NCBI GenBank assembly: GCA_016707115.1
Contig: JADJIH010000007.1
Coordinates: forward strand, 124,001-188,000
From: Ignavibacteriales bacterium
Lineage (GTDB): Bacteria; Bacteroidota; Ignavibacteria; Ignavibacteriales; Ignavibacteriaceae
Reading direction: 5' to 3'
Length of the DNA: 64,000 bases
Under the pieces are notes generated by a model. The model made no database searches. It was not told the origin of the DNA and saw only the letters and a program-made list of their open reading frames with translations. The translations under genes and the position numbers were made by a program. Position 1 is the first letter of the stretch. Each line of letters starts with the position of its first letter. Positions 1 to 9,072 of the stretch are shown one piece after another.

Positions 1-1193
1 GAAATGGTTATTGAATCAATATTTAATTGCGCAGTTCCGCTATTTGCAATATAAACTTGTTGAGTTGTGAACTCACTTATGTCCGTTGAATCAAATTCAA
101 CTTTGAGTGGAAGTACTTTCAACTCAGCAAAAGTTGGACGTGTATTACTGGTTGCAAAACTATAAATTCTATCTACAAACTCCGGATGATCAATGTATGG
201 ATTTCGTTTTAACTGCAATAGTGCTATTGCGTTATTACGATTTGATTCTACTACCCCTACTGTATCAAACTTATTCCATTCTCTAAAAACATTTTCCTGA
301 GTCTGTGTGAAAAAACCACCATAGTTAACAGGATAACGGGTAATAAAATAAAACATAGAGCGGCTTACATCACCTTTATGCACATCTCTGGGCTCAAAAA
401 TTAATTGGCCTGAACTATTATTTCCAAGTTTACTGCCGCCAACTTGCCAGGTAACATTTGAAATGGCTTTGCCAAATGGATAGTTTGCTCGCATACTGTT
501 TGCAGTAATATCTGTCGGGAACAAATGATAAAGATCTGACTTCATTGGTTCAGCTTCACCAAAATTTGATTGCGGCCAGGTATGTTCTGTATTAAAGTTG
601 TAAGGTGCGCTTTGAGCTACTGTGCGGCTTGTATAACCAACCGCAAGTCTTCCTGTGTAAACACATTCAAGAGTATTTTGTGTGGCTCCTTGCCCATTTA
701 CTTTTTGGTTATCAAATTCCATAAACATTTTATCGCGTGCTAAATTATAACCAAGCGAAGTGTGATTATTAACTAATGCTGTTAATGCAGTTTTAAGTTC
801 ACTATCGTATTTATTAAAAGTACTTGCATCGTAGCTATCACCAAATTTACCGGAACCACTTAGTTTTATTATTGATCCGATTAAACTATCATCACTTGTT
901 ATAAAAATTAAATCCTTATCAATTACATTTTGATTGGGATGATATTTAATCCAAACAATACTGCTGTCATTTGGAGAAATTGATATCAATGTATCTGATG
1001 TGCCGAAAACAGTTTTAATGTTATTAATTTTTACTTCAGATTGTTGATTGCTCAAGTTTCTAACATAAACAGAAAAACTATCAATACTACCCGTAAACAT
1101 TTGCGGGAAAAATAGTGAATCAACACTAACAGATACTTGGGCATTCACATTTATGGTGAAGATTAGTGCCGCAATTAAAATACTCTTAAACAT
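1..1193 (-). CDS. secreted endonuclease I family nuclease (3' end outside window)
   Basis: My translation from ATG 1193 is open to the window edge (397 complete codons), so the C-terminus is missing. It begins with a signal peptide (MFKSILIAALIFTINVNAQ). An Ig-like or Hydin-type beta domain follows at about residues 20-115 (ends LSGSGKFG). The endonuclease I (EndA/NucM) domain contains EHTWPQSNFGEAEP, DLYHLFPTD and SRSMFYFITRYP; the EHxWP box is the family's metal/catalytic region. A second beta domain begins before the edge, so a cell-surface or secreted, multi-domain DNase is likely. The end may carry a T9SS sorting domain, as in other secreted proteins of this window, but that part is not visible. 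Role (nutrient scavenging or degrading extracellular DNA) is inferred. Confidence 0.85.
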   Translation of the reverse strand, partial: MFKSILIAALIFTINVNAQVSVSVDSLFFPQMFTGSIDSFSVYVRNLSNQQSEVKINNIKTVFGTSDTLISISPNDSSIVWIKYHPNQNVIDKDLIFITSDDSLIGSIIKLSGSGKFGDSYDASTFNKYDSELKTALTALVNNHTSLGYNLARDKMFMEFDNQKVNGQGATQNTLECVYTGRLAVGYTSRTVAQSAPYNFNTEHTWPQSNFGEAEPMKSDLYHLFPTDITANSMRANYPFGKAISNVTWQVGGSKLGNNSSGQLIFEPRDVHKGDVSRSMFYFITRYPVNYGGFFTQTQENVFREWNKFDTVGVVESNRNNAIALLQLKRNPYIDHPEFVDRIYSFATSNTRPTFAELKVLPLKVEFDSTDISEFTTQQVYIANSGTAQLNIDSITI

Positions 1194-1293
1194 AATTTCT
1201 TTTTTCTTTTCGATTTATAAAACGGAACAAAAGTTACTATTTTATTTATCATTAATTATTAGATAACTGAATTTTTTTTTGAGATCCATCATT

Positions 1294-1677
1294 TTATGAA
1301 ATTATTGCTGTTGCTTCGATTTCAATTAGCATTTCAGGACTGATTAGTGCTTTCACCTCAACCATTGATGTAACTGGTTTAATATCTCTAAAAAATTCTC
1401 CATGTGCTCTTCCAACTTCTTCCCACTTTGAAATATCTGTTACAAACATTCTAGTTCTAACAACATCTTTTAATGAAGCACCTGTTTCAATCAACGCTCT
1501 TTCTATTTTCTGCAAGATCACTTTGGTTTGAAGATATGCATCGTTTACTCCGATAACTTTCCCATCCTCAACTGAAGTCGTTCCGGCAATTTCAATTATA
1601 TTTCCAATTTTTACAGCACGAGAGTAGCCAACAATATCTTCCCACTTAGCTCCTGATGAAATATTTATTCTTTTCAT
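1294..1677 (-). CDS. RidA/YjgF family protein
   Basis: This 127-residue protein has the full length of the RidA (YjgF/YER057c/UK114) family. That family forms trimers and hydrolyses reactive enamine/imine intermediates released by PLP enzymes, or acts in related deaminase chemistry. Visible family features are the GNIIEIAGTTS strand, the LIETGASLKDVVRTRMFVTD segment with the substrate-binding arginine region, and the C-terminal MLIEIEATA. Its ATG overlaps the stop of the upstream alkD-like gene by 4 bp, so the two are translationally coupled. Exact substrate cannot be told from sequence; not every family member is a true RidA deaminase. Confidence 0.88.
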   Translation of the reverse strand: MKRINISSGAKWEDIVGYSRAVKIGNIIEIAGTTSVEDGKVIGVNDAYLQTKVILQKIERALIETGASLKDVVRTRMFVTDISKWEEVGRAHGEFFRDIKPVTSMVEVKALISPEMLIEIEATAIIS

Positions 1678-2378
1678 ATTTTTCCTCTTAAATATGCTAT
1701 ACGCTTTTGTTCAGGAAATTTTTCTATTGCATATCGAAGCATTGTTCGTGGCATTGTTTTATAATGTTTTTTTAGAAATTCTTCTTCAGTTTCTAAATCA
1801 CGATTACCAATTTCTCGCAACATCCATCCCACAGCTTTGTGAATTAAATCGTGTTTATCGTGGAGTAATATTTTAGAAATGTTTAACGTGTCTTCATAAA
1901 AATGTTCTCTTATAAAAGTTTGAGTTGAAATAATTGAAATTCTTTTTTCCCATAAATCTTTTGAGTGGGCAAATTTATAAAGCAAATGTTTTTGCTTATC
2001 TAACAAGTACATTCCAACAATTTTAGGAGCAGAAAGATCAACTAAATCCCAATTATTAATTCCTTTTCTATTCTTCAGATAAAAATCGAAAATGATTTTT
2101 TTCTTTTTTTCATCGCCCCTTTTATATTGATCAACTAGAATAAAAGCGGCAATCAGTCTTTCTTCATGCACCTTAGATCGAATCAACGTTTTTAAATTAT
2201 CTAAACCCAGATCCTTAAATTGTTTGGCTATCGTTCGCTGTTCAGGAACTTTTATTCCGTAAAAAATATCACCTTCACCATATTCCCCTTTTCCTGTTTT
2301 GAAGAATCTTTGTAAAACCAAAGCTTGCGTGGGATTTTTTTGTTTTGAAATTGCTTTTCTTATTTCAGTTAAACTCAT
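1674..2378 (-). CDS. AlkD-like DNA alkylation repair protein
   Basis: The 234-residue product matches the AlkD family of HEAT-like-repeat DNA glycosylases, which remove N3- and N7-alkylpurines. Characteristic segments are GEGDIFYGIKVPEQRTIAKQF near the N-terminus, KVHEERLIAAFILVDQY, GINNWDLVDLSAPKIVG (the NWDxVD region), WEKRISIISTQTFI, and DLIHKAVGWMLREIGNRD near the C-terminus. It is upstream of and overlaps the RidA-family gene. The pairing of a repair enzyme with an imine deaminase suggests a small damage-control operon, but co-function is only inferred from the overlap. Confidence 0.9.
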   Translation of the reverse strand: MSLTEIRKAISKQKNPTQALVLQRFFKTGKGEYGEGDIFYGIKVPEQRTIAKQFKDLGLDNLKTLIRSKVHEERLIAAFILVDQYKRGDEKKKKIIFDFYLKNRKGINNWDLVDLSAPKIVGMYLLDKQKHLLYKFAHSKDLWEKRISIISTQTFIREHFYEDTLNISKILLHDKHDLIHKAVGWMLREIGNRDLETEEEFLKKHYKTMPRTMLRYAIEKFPEQKRIAYLRGKI

Positions 2379-2405
2379 TGGAAGTATCCATTTTTTTATT
2401 AATCA

Positions 2406-2478
2406 AACGTCACGCTGAGCCTGTCGATGTGTGACGTTCGTAAAACAAAGGTCATCCTTCGACTTCGCTCAGGATGAC
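2406..2478. repeat. two tandem intergenic hairpins (dispersed REP-like element)
   Basis: Two perfect inverted repeats lie between the AlkD-like gene and the hydrolase. AACGTCAC at 2406-2413 pairs with GTGACGTT at 2431-2438. GTCATCCT at 2451-2458 pairs with AGGATGAC at 2471-2478, with a loop containing ACTTCGCTC. The same ACTTCGCTC core recurs in the inverted repeat at 35638-35686, so this looks like a dispersed intergenic family. It may also end transcription of the hydrolase's upstream neighbours. No clear T-run follows. Confidence 0.6.
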
Positions 2479-2505
2479 AAAAAGTTAAAAAAATTTAGTA
2501 ATTAT

Positions 2506-3918
2506 TTAATCAGTTGTTTTCTTTATCCAATTTAACATTGTCTCTAATGCAACTGGAGAAATTGTTTCTTCGATCTTCCCATATTCTGAAATTGCACCAG
2601 TTGTTGATGTCTGGAACAGATGATTTAATCCAGGCAACATTTTTACTTCAAAGTTATTGTTACCGCCTTTTTTTAGTGCTAATTCAATTGCTGATAAATT
2701 TTCTTTGGGTGGAACTTGCAAATCCTTTTCACCATTTATTGCAAGCACAGGACATTTTACTTTTTCTAAAACTGGAACAGGATCAAATCGTAAAAAATAT
2801 TTGAACCAAGGACTTGTGATGGTTTTAATCTGCATATTTAAATAAACTTCAGGATCACCGAGCTTGCTTTTTTCCTCTTCAGTCATTCCTGAATATTCAG
2901 TATAAAATTTATCCCTTAAATCTTTATCAAGTTTTTCATCGTCATTACTGCTTTTTACTATTGAAAAAATTTCTCTCTGTAACTTTACAGATTTCTGAAT
3001 CTCTTCTTCACTTGTCCCTTCAGCACGTTGAATTAGTTCACCTTGAAGATAAAGAATCGAATCACCTGGAACTCCAAGACCAGCCATCATTATTATAAAT
3101 GCAACATCACTAGTTTGTACAGCAGCTAAAGGTGCAATCATTCCCCCTTCGCTGTGTCCGATTAAGCCAATTTTTGTTTTATCAATTTCATTTCTTGTTT
3201 TTAGAAAATTAACTGCAGCTAGAACATCTTTAGCAAAATCTTCACTCGTTGCAGTATCATGATTTCCTGTTGATTGCGCAATCCCTCTATCATCAAATCT
3301 TAAAACAGCAATTCCATTTTGCGTAAGATAGTCTGAAATTACAAGAAATGGTTTGTGTCCAAGAAGTTCTTCATTTCTATCCTGTCCACCTGAACCTGAT
3401 ATCATCACGACTACAGGAAAATTATTTCCTTCTTTTGGAAAAGTTAAAGTTCCGGCAAGTACAACACCATCAACTTCATTTTCAAAAAGCACTTCTTCAG
3501 AATTATAAGGAAATGGTTCTTTGGGTTCCTGCGGTCGATTTCTTCCTTCAAGTTTTTCCACTTTTTTAACAGTCAAGTCTAAACTCATTCCGCCTTGAGT
3601 CCACTTGCCATCAATTTTCATTTCATTAAAAAAAATCTTACCAGAATAAAAGCCTTGCACAACAGGGATTTTTATCAGAATAGAATCTCCAGTAATTATA
3701 GTGCTCTCAGTTGGTATTCCCATCGCACCCTGATCGGGACTATCCAAAGTTGATGAATATATTCCTGAATCATTTTTTGATAGATTAAATACTATTGTCA
3801 ATTCCATTGAATTTGGCAAAGCTAGTTTGCCTGTCCAGATTCCTGACATATTAACTTGCTGGGCAAAAATTTGAGGACCCAATGCTACTAATAAAATAAT
3901 TCCATAAATAGTTCTCAT
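2506..3918 (-). CDS. secreted alpha/beta hydrolase (serine hydrolase)
   Basis: A signal peptide (MRTIYGIILLVALGPQIFAQ) precedes an N-terminal beta domain of about 120 residues. An alpha/beta-hydrolase domain follows, with the oxyanion-side motif ISGSGGQDRNE, FDDRGIAQSTG, and the nucleophile elbow GHSEGG. The late acid and base are probably in NGEKDLQVP and GLNHLFQ. This is the dienelactone-hydrolase/S33-like class common in Bacteroidota, acting as an esterase or peptidase in the periplasm or outside. An in-frame ATG lies at 3936, but I prefer 3918 because AGGA sits about 9 bases before it and the signal peptide then starts cleanly. Substrate unknown. Confidence 0.85.
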   Translation of the reverse strand: MRTIYGIILLVALGPQIFAQQVNMSGIWTGKLALPNSMELTIVFNLSKNDSGIYSSTLDSPDQGAMGIPTESTIITGDSILIKIPVVQGFYSGKIFFNEMKIDGKWTQGGMSLDLTVKKVEKLEGRNRPQEPKEPFPYNSEEVLFENEVDGVVLAGTLTFPKEGNNFPVVVMISGSGGQDRNEELLGHKPFLVISDYLTQNGIAVLRFDDRGIAQSTGNHDTATSEDFAKDVLAAVNFLKTRNEIDKTKIGLIGHSEGGMIAPLAAVQTSDVAFIIMMAGLGVPGDSILYLQGELIQRAEGTSEEEIQKSVKLQREIFSIVKSSNDDEKLDKDLRDKFYTEYSGMTEEEKSKLGDPEVYLNMQIKTITSPWFKYFLRFDPVPVLEKVKCPVLAINGEKDLQVPPKENLSAIELALKKGGNNNFEVKMLPGLNHLFQTSTTGAISEYGKIEETISPVALETMLNWIKKTTD

Positions 3919-3982
3919 ATATAATCCTATAATCATTTATTATTAAACTTATATGCTAAAATAAACATTAGAAAATTTACAA

Positions 3983-4396
3983 TTATGATTTGAAAGAGCT
4001 AAAATCTTTTACAATTTCGGAATAAAAACTTTCCAGAACATCATTGTAATTAAAAGCTAGTTTTGTTTTTCGTATTCGAGCAAAATCAAAGTATTCTATA
4101 GTCTGCCCTTCATTCAAACTAATTTCTGCCAGATTTATATCTAATCTTTTCCAAAAAATATTATCAGTAATGTTTTCCGATGCAATAATTTTGAACAGTT
4201 TGATTTCACCTAAATTATTGATGGACATTTCTTCCATCATTTCTCTTCTAAGGGCTTGTTCAGGAGATTCCCCTTCTTCCACTTTTCCACCTGGAATATC
4301 CCACATATTAGGAAAAGGGATCTCAATTTTATTATCACGCAATAATAATAAAACTTCATTGTTGCTGTTAAGTAGTATTATTCCTGCTCCAATCAA
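3983..4396 (-). CDS. Nudix hydrolase
   Basis: The 137-residue product holds a Nudix box beginning GGKVEEGESPEQALRREMME and ending EMSI. It fits GX5EX7REUXEEXGU except that the last glycine is serine. Nudix proteins cleave nucleoside diphosphates linked to another group, using a metal bound by the REXXEE glutamates. The N-terminal strand MIGAGIILLNSNNEVLLLLRD is typical of MutT-like members. It is a single gene divergent from the carotenoid cluster, with 146 bp between. Substrate cannot be predicted. Confidence 0.88.
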   Translation of the reverse strand: MIGAGIILLNSNNEVLLLLRDNKIEIPFPNMWDIPGGKVEEGESPEQALRREMMEEMSINNLGEIKLFKIIASENITDNIFWKRLDINLAEISLNEGQTIEYFDFARIRKTKLAFNYNDVLESFYSEIVKDFSSFKS

Positions 4397-4542
4397 TTTT
4401 TATTTCCAATGTTTTGCATATTAGATGAAATTAGTTTAGAATAATGATACAAAATTCTTCTCTCAGGGCGAATCTCAAAATAAAATTTTAAATTTTTAAG
4501 AGTTTCGGAACTAAATATAATCCAAATCTGTTTAGGTTCTAT

Positions 4543-6036
4543 ATGACAAACACTAAATCAAAATCAGCAATAATCATTGGCAGTGGACTTGGCGGATTAT
4601 CAACCGCTTTAAGGCTTTCGACAGAAGGTTACGATGTAACAGTAATTGAGAAGCACTCTAAGCCGGGCGGTAGATTAAATCAGCTTAAACTTGATGGTTT
4701 TACTTTTGATGTTGGTCCATCTTTTATGAGTATGAGTTGGGAACTTGAAGAATTATTTAAAAGTAACGGACTAAAAAATCCAATTCAACTTGAAGAACTT
4801 GATCCGCTTTACCAGGTTTACTTTGAAGGTGAGAATAAACCTTATAGAATCTGGAAAACTTTACACAATCTTGAAGAAGAGTTTAAAGATATCGAACCAA
4901 ATCTTGCTGCGAAAGTTGAAAAATATTTATCTCGTGCCGGTGAATTCTTCCACGATACTGAAGACAAAGTTGTAAAGTCTAATTACGCAAATGTTGTTGA
5001 TTATATTTTAAAACTTACTCGCGTTCCTTTAAAACATCTTCCCTATCTTTTTAGAAATATGTGGAGTGAAGTTGAAAAGAATTTTGAATCAGAACAAGTA
5101 CGCGTGATATTTTCTCTCGTTGCATTTTTCCTTGGTTCAACTCCATTTCATACTCCTGCAATATATTCCTTGCTCAATTATACAGAAATGAAACACGATG
5201 GTTACTGGAAAGTTAAAGGCGGAATGTACAAAATTGTTGAAGAGTTAATGAAGATTTTAGAATCACGAGGAGTAAAATTTGTTTTTAACACTGAGATTGT
5301 TGGTGTCGCAAATTCAAACGGCAAATTAAATTCTTTGCTTGATAGAAACGGCAAAACCTGGAGTGCAGATATTTTTATTTCCAATTCTGATGCTGCTTCG
5401 TTCAGAGGACAAATTCTTGGAAGAAAAAAATTCACGGAGCAAAAATTAGATAATATGGATTGGACACTAGCACCATTTACAATATATCTTGGTTTAAAAG
5501 GTAAAATCGATTCGCTGCAGCATCATAATTATTTTCTTGGAAGTAATTTTAGAGGTTATGCTGATAAGATTTTTACATCTTCAATCATTCCGCAAAAACC
5601 TTATTACTATGTAAACGTTTCATCCAAGACTACTCCGGAATGTGCGCCTGAAGGTTGCGAAAATGTTTTTATTCTTTGTCCTGTTCCCGATAGAAGATTT
5701 AAAAAAGATTGGGATGACAAAGAAGAAATTGCAAACAACATTATAAAAGATTTATCAGAACGAACAGGATTTGATATTCAATCCAACACTTTAGTAAAAC
5801 AAATTTATTCTCCGGTTGATTGGGAAAATATGTTTAACCTTTACAAAGGTTCAGGATTGGGTTTAGCACACGGCATCAATCAAGTTGGAGCTTTCAGACC
5901 AAAAAATAAAGATGAAGAATTTCCAAATTTGTATTATGTGGGCGCATCAACTACGCCAGGCACAGGATTACCAATGGTTATAATTAGTTCAAAACTTGTA
6001 ACAGATAGAATAAGGAGTGATTATGGATCAATATAA
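4543..6036 (+). CDS. crtI: phytoene desaturase (CrtI)
   Basis: The 497-residue protein has the N-terminal FAD-binding fold (IIGSGLGGLSTALRL, IEKHSKPGGR) and the C-terminal CrtI signature ending in YYVGASTTPGTGLPMVIISSK. The central STPFHTPAIYSLLNYTE and WKVKGGMYKIVEEL segments fit phytoene-to-lycopene desaturases. It would introduce four double bases' worth of desaturation into phytoene, giving lycopene at the membrane. It is first in the operon and overlaps crtB. A second CrtI-family gene at 7585 is more CrtD-like, so this one is assigned the CrtI step. The split of roles between the two is inference from motif similarity and gene order. Confidence 0.87.
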   Translation: MTNTKSKSAIIIGSGLGGLSTALRLSTEGYDVTVIEKHSKPGGRLNQLKLDGFTFDVGPSFMSMSWELEELFKSNGLKNPIQLEELDPLYQVYFEGENKPYRIWKTLHNLEEEFKDIEPNLAAKVEKYLSRAGEFFHDTEDKVVKSNYANVVDYILKLTRVPLKHLPYLFRNMWSEVEKNFESEQVRVIFSLVAFFLGSTPFHTPAIYSLLNYTEMKHDGYWKVKGGMYKIVEELMKILESRGVKFVFNTEIVGVANSNGKLNSLLDRNGKTWSADIFISNSDAASFRGQILGRKKFTEQKLDNMDWTLAPFTIYLGLKGKIDSLQHHNYFLGSNFRGYADKIFTSSIIPQKPYYYVNVSSKTTPECAPEGCENVFILCPVPDRRFKKDWDDKEEIANNIIKDLSERTGFDIQSNTLVKQIYSPVDWENMFNLYKGSGLGLAHGINQVGAFRPKNKDEEFPNLYYVGASTTPGTGLPMVIISSKLVTDRIRSDYGSI

Positions 6037-6862
6037 TAAGACTTCGTATGCAATTAGTAAGGTTATAACCAGAAGTTACAGCACTTCATTCAGTCTTGGT
6101 ATATCTGCTTTTGCACCACAATACCGTGATGCAATTTACGGCATCTATGGTTTTGTAAGATTAGCCGATGAGATAGTGGATACTTTCCATAATTATAATC
6201 AAAAGTTATTGATGGAAAATTTTCGCAGAGAAACTGAAGAAGCTTTGCAAACTGGCATTTCAACTAATCCGGTTTTGCAAGCGTTCATCCACACAGTAAA
6301 AGAATATAAAATTGATTATCACTACATTGATGCTTTTTTAAGAAGTATGGAAATGGATTTAACTAATTCTTACTACGAACCACAGCAATACAATGAATAT
6401 ATTTATGGATCCGCGGAGGTTGTCGGATTGATGTGCTTACAAATCTTTGCAGGTGGCGATGACAAGTTATTCAATTCCTTAGTTGCGCCAGCAAGGAGTC
6501 TTGGTTCCGCTTTTCAGAAAGTAAATTTCTTAAGAGATATCAAGAGCGATATGGAAGAGCGTGAAAGAATATATTTGCCTGGTGTTAATCATGCAATAAA
6601 GATTGATGATGTGCACAAAAGAGATTTGGAAAAAGAAATCGAACTAGAGTTTTTAAACGCTTTAGAAGGTATTAAAAAGTTACCTATAGGCGTAAAATTA
6701 GGAGTTTACTCAGCGTATCTTTACTATCAGGGATTATTTAAAAAGATTAAAAAGCTAAAAGTAAAGGAATTGATGAGTAAGCGTGTACGAGTTTCAAATA
6801 CAACAAAGATGATTTTGTTTTTAAGAGGCTTACTAGAAATAAAAATTCTTAAACTAACCTGA
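6023..6862 (+). CDS. crtB: phytoene synthase (CrtB)
   Basis: Squalene/phytoene synthase family. It condenses two geranylgeranyl diphosphates into phytoene. Both aspartate-rich Mg-diphosphate motifs are visible: DEIVD in FVRLADEIVDTF and DIKSD in NFLRDIKSDMEERERIYLP. SYSTSFSLG at the N-terminus is the family's flap region. I start at ATG 6023 because AAGGAG lies 5-6 bases upstream; an in-frame GTG at 6017 is inside that ribosome site. The start overlaps the 3' end of crtI, so the two are coupled. No GGPP synthase (crtE) lies in the window, so the precursor must be made elsewhere. Confidence 0.93.
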   Translation: MDQYNKTSYAISKVITRSYSTSFSLGISAFAPQYRDAIYGIYGFVRLADEIVDTFHNYNQKLLMENFRRETEEALQTGISTNPVLQAFIHTVKEYKIDYHYIDAFLRSMEMDLTNSYYEPQQYNEYIYGSAEVVGLMCLQIFAGGDDKLFNSLVAPARSLGSAFQKVNFLRDIKSDMEERERIYLPGVNHAIKIDDVHKRDLEKEIELEFLNALEGIKKLPIGVKLGVYSAYLYYQGLFKKIKKLKVKELMSKRVRVSNTTKMILFLRGLLEIKILKLT

Positions 6863-6887
6863 AACAAAAATATATTTTAATTAAGTT

Positions 6888-6914
6888 GCCGGTATAATTA
6901 CCGGCTTTTGTTTT
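6888..6914 (+). terminator. intrinsic-terminator-like hairpin inside the carotenoid operon
   Basis: GCCGGT at 6888-6893 pairs perfectly with ACCGGC at 6900-6905 over a 6-nt loop, and TTTTGTTTT follows. It sits between crtB and the lycopene cyclase, and the cyclase ATG (6917) comes only 2 bases after the T-rich tract, so no Shine-Dalgarno site is free. It could be a partial terminator or attenuator that separates lycopene formation from the later steps. Confidence 0.65.
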
Positions 6915-6916
6915 AT

Positions 6917-7588
6917 ATGAGCACATACTTACTGATAAACATATTAATAATTTTCTTTCCATTAATTTTATCATTCGATAAAAATTTAAAGTTCTATAGA
7001 AATGTTCCTCATGTTTTGCAATCTATCGCATTTATAAGCACAGCATATATTATTTGGGATGTTATTGCTACAGAGCGCGGAGATTGGGCATTTAATCCGG
7101 AGCATTTAATTGGCTTTTACATTTTAGGCTTACCAATAGAAGAGATTTTATTTTTTATAACTGTTCCCTACTCCTGCATTTTTATTTATGAAACAGTTTC
7201 GTTTTACATAAAAGAGAAAAAATTAAATTTTAACAACAAGTTGTTTGTGATTCCATCAATTCTTTTGGTGATATTGGGAACAATTTTTTATGATCAGAAT
7301 TACACATTCACTGTTTCTGTTTTTGCTTCGGCTTTTTTTATCGGAGCTATTTTGTTTAATGAATCCTTACTTGATTCGAGAAATTTTTGGATAACAATTT
7401 TAATTGGGTTTATTCCATTTCTTATAGTTAATTATTTTCTCACTTCAATTCCTGTTGTCACTTATAATGAGGCTGCGTTCAGCGGTAAGCGATTTATTAC
7501 TATTCCGTATGAAGATTTTCTTTATTCATTTTCTATGATTTCTTTGTGGATATTATTCTATGAATTAGCCAGGGAACAGAAAAAGTGA
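6917..7588 (+). CDS. crtYcd: membrane lycopene cyclase (CrtYcd-type)
   Basis: A roughly 223-residue, strongly hydrophobic protein with about six membrane helices. The hallmark LPIEEILFF motif of the heterodimeric/fused lycopene cyclases occurs at about residue 75. A second copy-like motif, ITIPYEDFLYSFSM, lies near the C-terminus. That matches a CrtYc-CrtYd fusion. Given the CruF hydratase downstream, it probably closes only one end of lycopene to give gamma-carotene. I take ATG 6917; TTG at 6908 lies inside the terminator-like hairpin. Its 3' end overlaps crtD by 4 bp. Confidence 0.87.
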   Translation: MSTYLLINILIIFFPLILSFDKNLKFYRNVPHVLQSIAFISTAYIIWDVIATERGDWAFNPEHLIGFYILGLPIEEILFFITVPYSCIFIYETVSFYIKEKKLNFNNKLFVIPSILLVILGTIFYDQNYTFTVSVFASAFFIGAILFNESLLDSRNFWITILIGFIPFLIVNYFLTSIPVVTYNEAAFSGKRFITIPYEDFLYSFSMISLWILFYELAREQKK

Positions 7589-9072
7589 AAAAGAAAATCT
7601 GTGTTATCGGATCAGGACTTGGAGGGTTATCAGCATCCATCAGACTTGCCAATAAAGGATTTGAAGTTGATCTGTATGAACAGAACCGCACACCCGGTGG
7701 TAAAGCAGGTGAAATAAAAGAACGAGGATATAGATTTGATACTGGCCCATCGTTATTAACAATGCCGCAAGTTTTGAAAGATTTATTTTCTGATTGCAAT
7801 GAAAATCTTGAAGACTATCTTAAAATAAACAGACTCGATTTGATTTGTAAATATTTTTATCCGGATAAATCAATCATTAATGCTTATTCCGATGTTGATA
7901 AATTTGGGAAAGAAATTAATGAAAAAACTTCTGATAACTCCGAGTCATTAAGTAAATATCTTAATTACTGCAAAACAATTTATGATTTAGCTGGTGATTT
8001 ATTTCTGACAAAGGATCTTTTAAATATTTCAACTTATATAAATTCCAAAGCGTTAAAAACTTTATTAAACATTAGAAAGATTGATCCATTCAGAACAATG
8101 AATGAAGCTAACGAAAGTTTCTTTAAAGATAAACGACTCATTCAATTGTTTAATCGATATGGAACTTATAGCGGTTCTAATCCATACTTAGCTCCCGCAA
8201 CTTTAAATATTATTTCTCACGTCGAGTATAATCAAGGAAGTTATATCCCTGAAGATGGGATTTATGGTATAACAAAAGCCCTTTGGAAATTAGCAGAGAA
8301 AAAAGGCGTTAACATATTTTTAAATCAAAAAGTTGAAGAAATAATTCTTGAAAATAGAGAAGCAAAAGCAATTAGAGTTAATGATAATACGCTTAAGTAT
8401 GACAAGATCATTTCTAATGTTGATGTGAATTTTACTTTTAAAAATCTAATAAAGAATTTTAACAGTTATGAATCAAAAAGATATTCTAAGAAGCGCCCTT
8501 CTTTTTCGGGATTAGTTTTTTACTGGGGGATCAAAAGAGAATTTGCAGAGCTTGAAACACATAACATATTGTTCTCATCAGATTATCGAAATGAATTTGA
8601 ATATCTTTTTATAAACAAAACCGTTCCGGATGATCCCACAATTTATATCTATATTTCTTCGAAGCTAAATAAAAATGATGCTCCTGCTGGAAAAGAAAAT
8701 TGGTTCGTAATGGTGAATGCTCCTCACATTCACAATCAAAACTGGGATGCAGAAGTTAAGGTTGGTAGATACAATATCATTAAGAAAATTAATAAGTTTC
8801 TGAATATCGATATTGAAAAGCTGATTGAGTTTGAAAAGATTATGTCCCCCGTTGATATACAAAATAAAACAGGCAGTTATCTTGGCAGCATTTATGGGAT
8901 AGCTTCGAATGATAAGTTTACTGCATTTATGAGGCAATCAAACAAATCAAGATCGATTAAGAATTTGTACTTTTGTGGTGGCAGTGCACATCCTGGTGGT
9001 GGAATACCGTTGGTAATTTTGTCCGGGAAAATTGTTTCAGATATAATTGCTAGTGAATATCAGAATGATTAA
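7585..9072 (+). CDS. crtD: CrtD-like carotenoid 3,4-desaturase (CrtI family)
   Basis: Second CrtI-family flavoprotein (495 residues). It has the FAD motif CVIGSGLGGLSASIRLA and PGGKAGE at the N-terminus. The segments FNRYGTYSGSNPYLAPATLN and YFCGGSAHPGGGIPLV are typical of 1'-hydroxycarotenoid 3',4'-desaturases (CrtD). The likely reaction is desaturation of the hydrated psi-end after CruF acts. It overlaps the cyclase upstream and the acyltransferase downstream. It could instead be a CrtI paralogue sharing phytoene desaturation, as in Myxococcus; the motif set makes CrtD the better reading. Confidence 0.78.
   Translation: MKKKICVIGSGLGGLSASIRLANKGFEVDLYEQNRTPGGKAGEIKERGYRFDTGPSLLTMPQVLKDLFSDCNENLEDYLKINRLDLICKYFYPDKSIINAYSDVDKFGKEINEKTSDNSESLSKYLNYCKTIYDLAGDLFLTKDLLNISTYINSKALKTLLNIRKIDPFRTMNEANESFFKDKRLIQLFNRYGTYSGSNPYLAPATLNIISHVEYNQGSYIPEDGIYGITKALWKLAEKKGVNIFLNQKVEEIILENREAKAIRVNDNTLKYDKIISNVDVNFTFKNLIKNFNSYESKRYSKKRPSFSGLVFYWGIKREFAELETHNILFSSDYRNEFEYLFINKTVPDDPTIYIYISSKLNKNDAPAGKENWFVMVNAPHIHNQNWDAEVKVGRYNIIKKINKFLNIDIEKLIEFEKIMSPVDIQNKTGSYLGSIYGIASNDKFTAFMRQSNKSRSIKNLYFCGGSAHPGGGIPLVILSGKIVSDIIASEYQND

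Noticed and set aside
4507..4530. GGAAC ahead of crtI as an ECF sigma -35 box, which would suggest light or stress control of carotenoids.
   Set aside because: The -10 match is weak and no ECF or anti-sigma gene is near.
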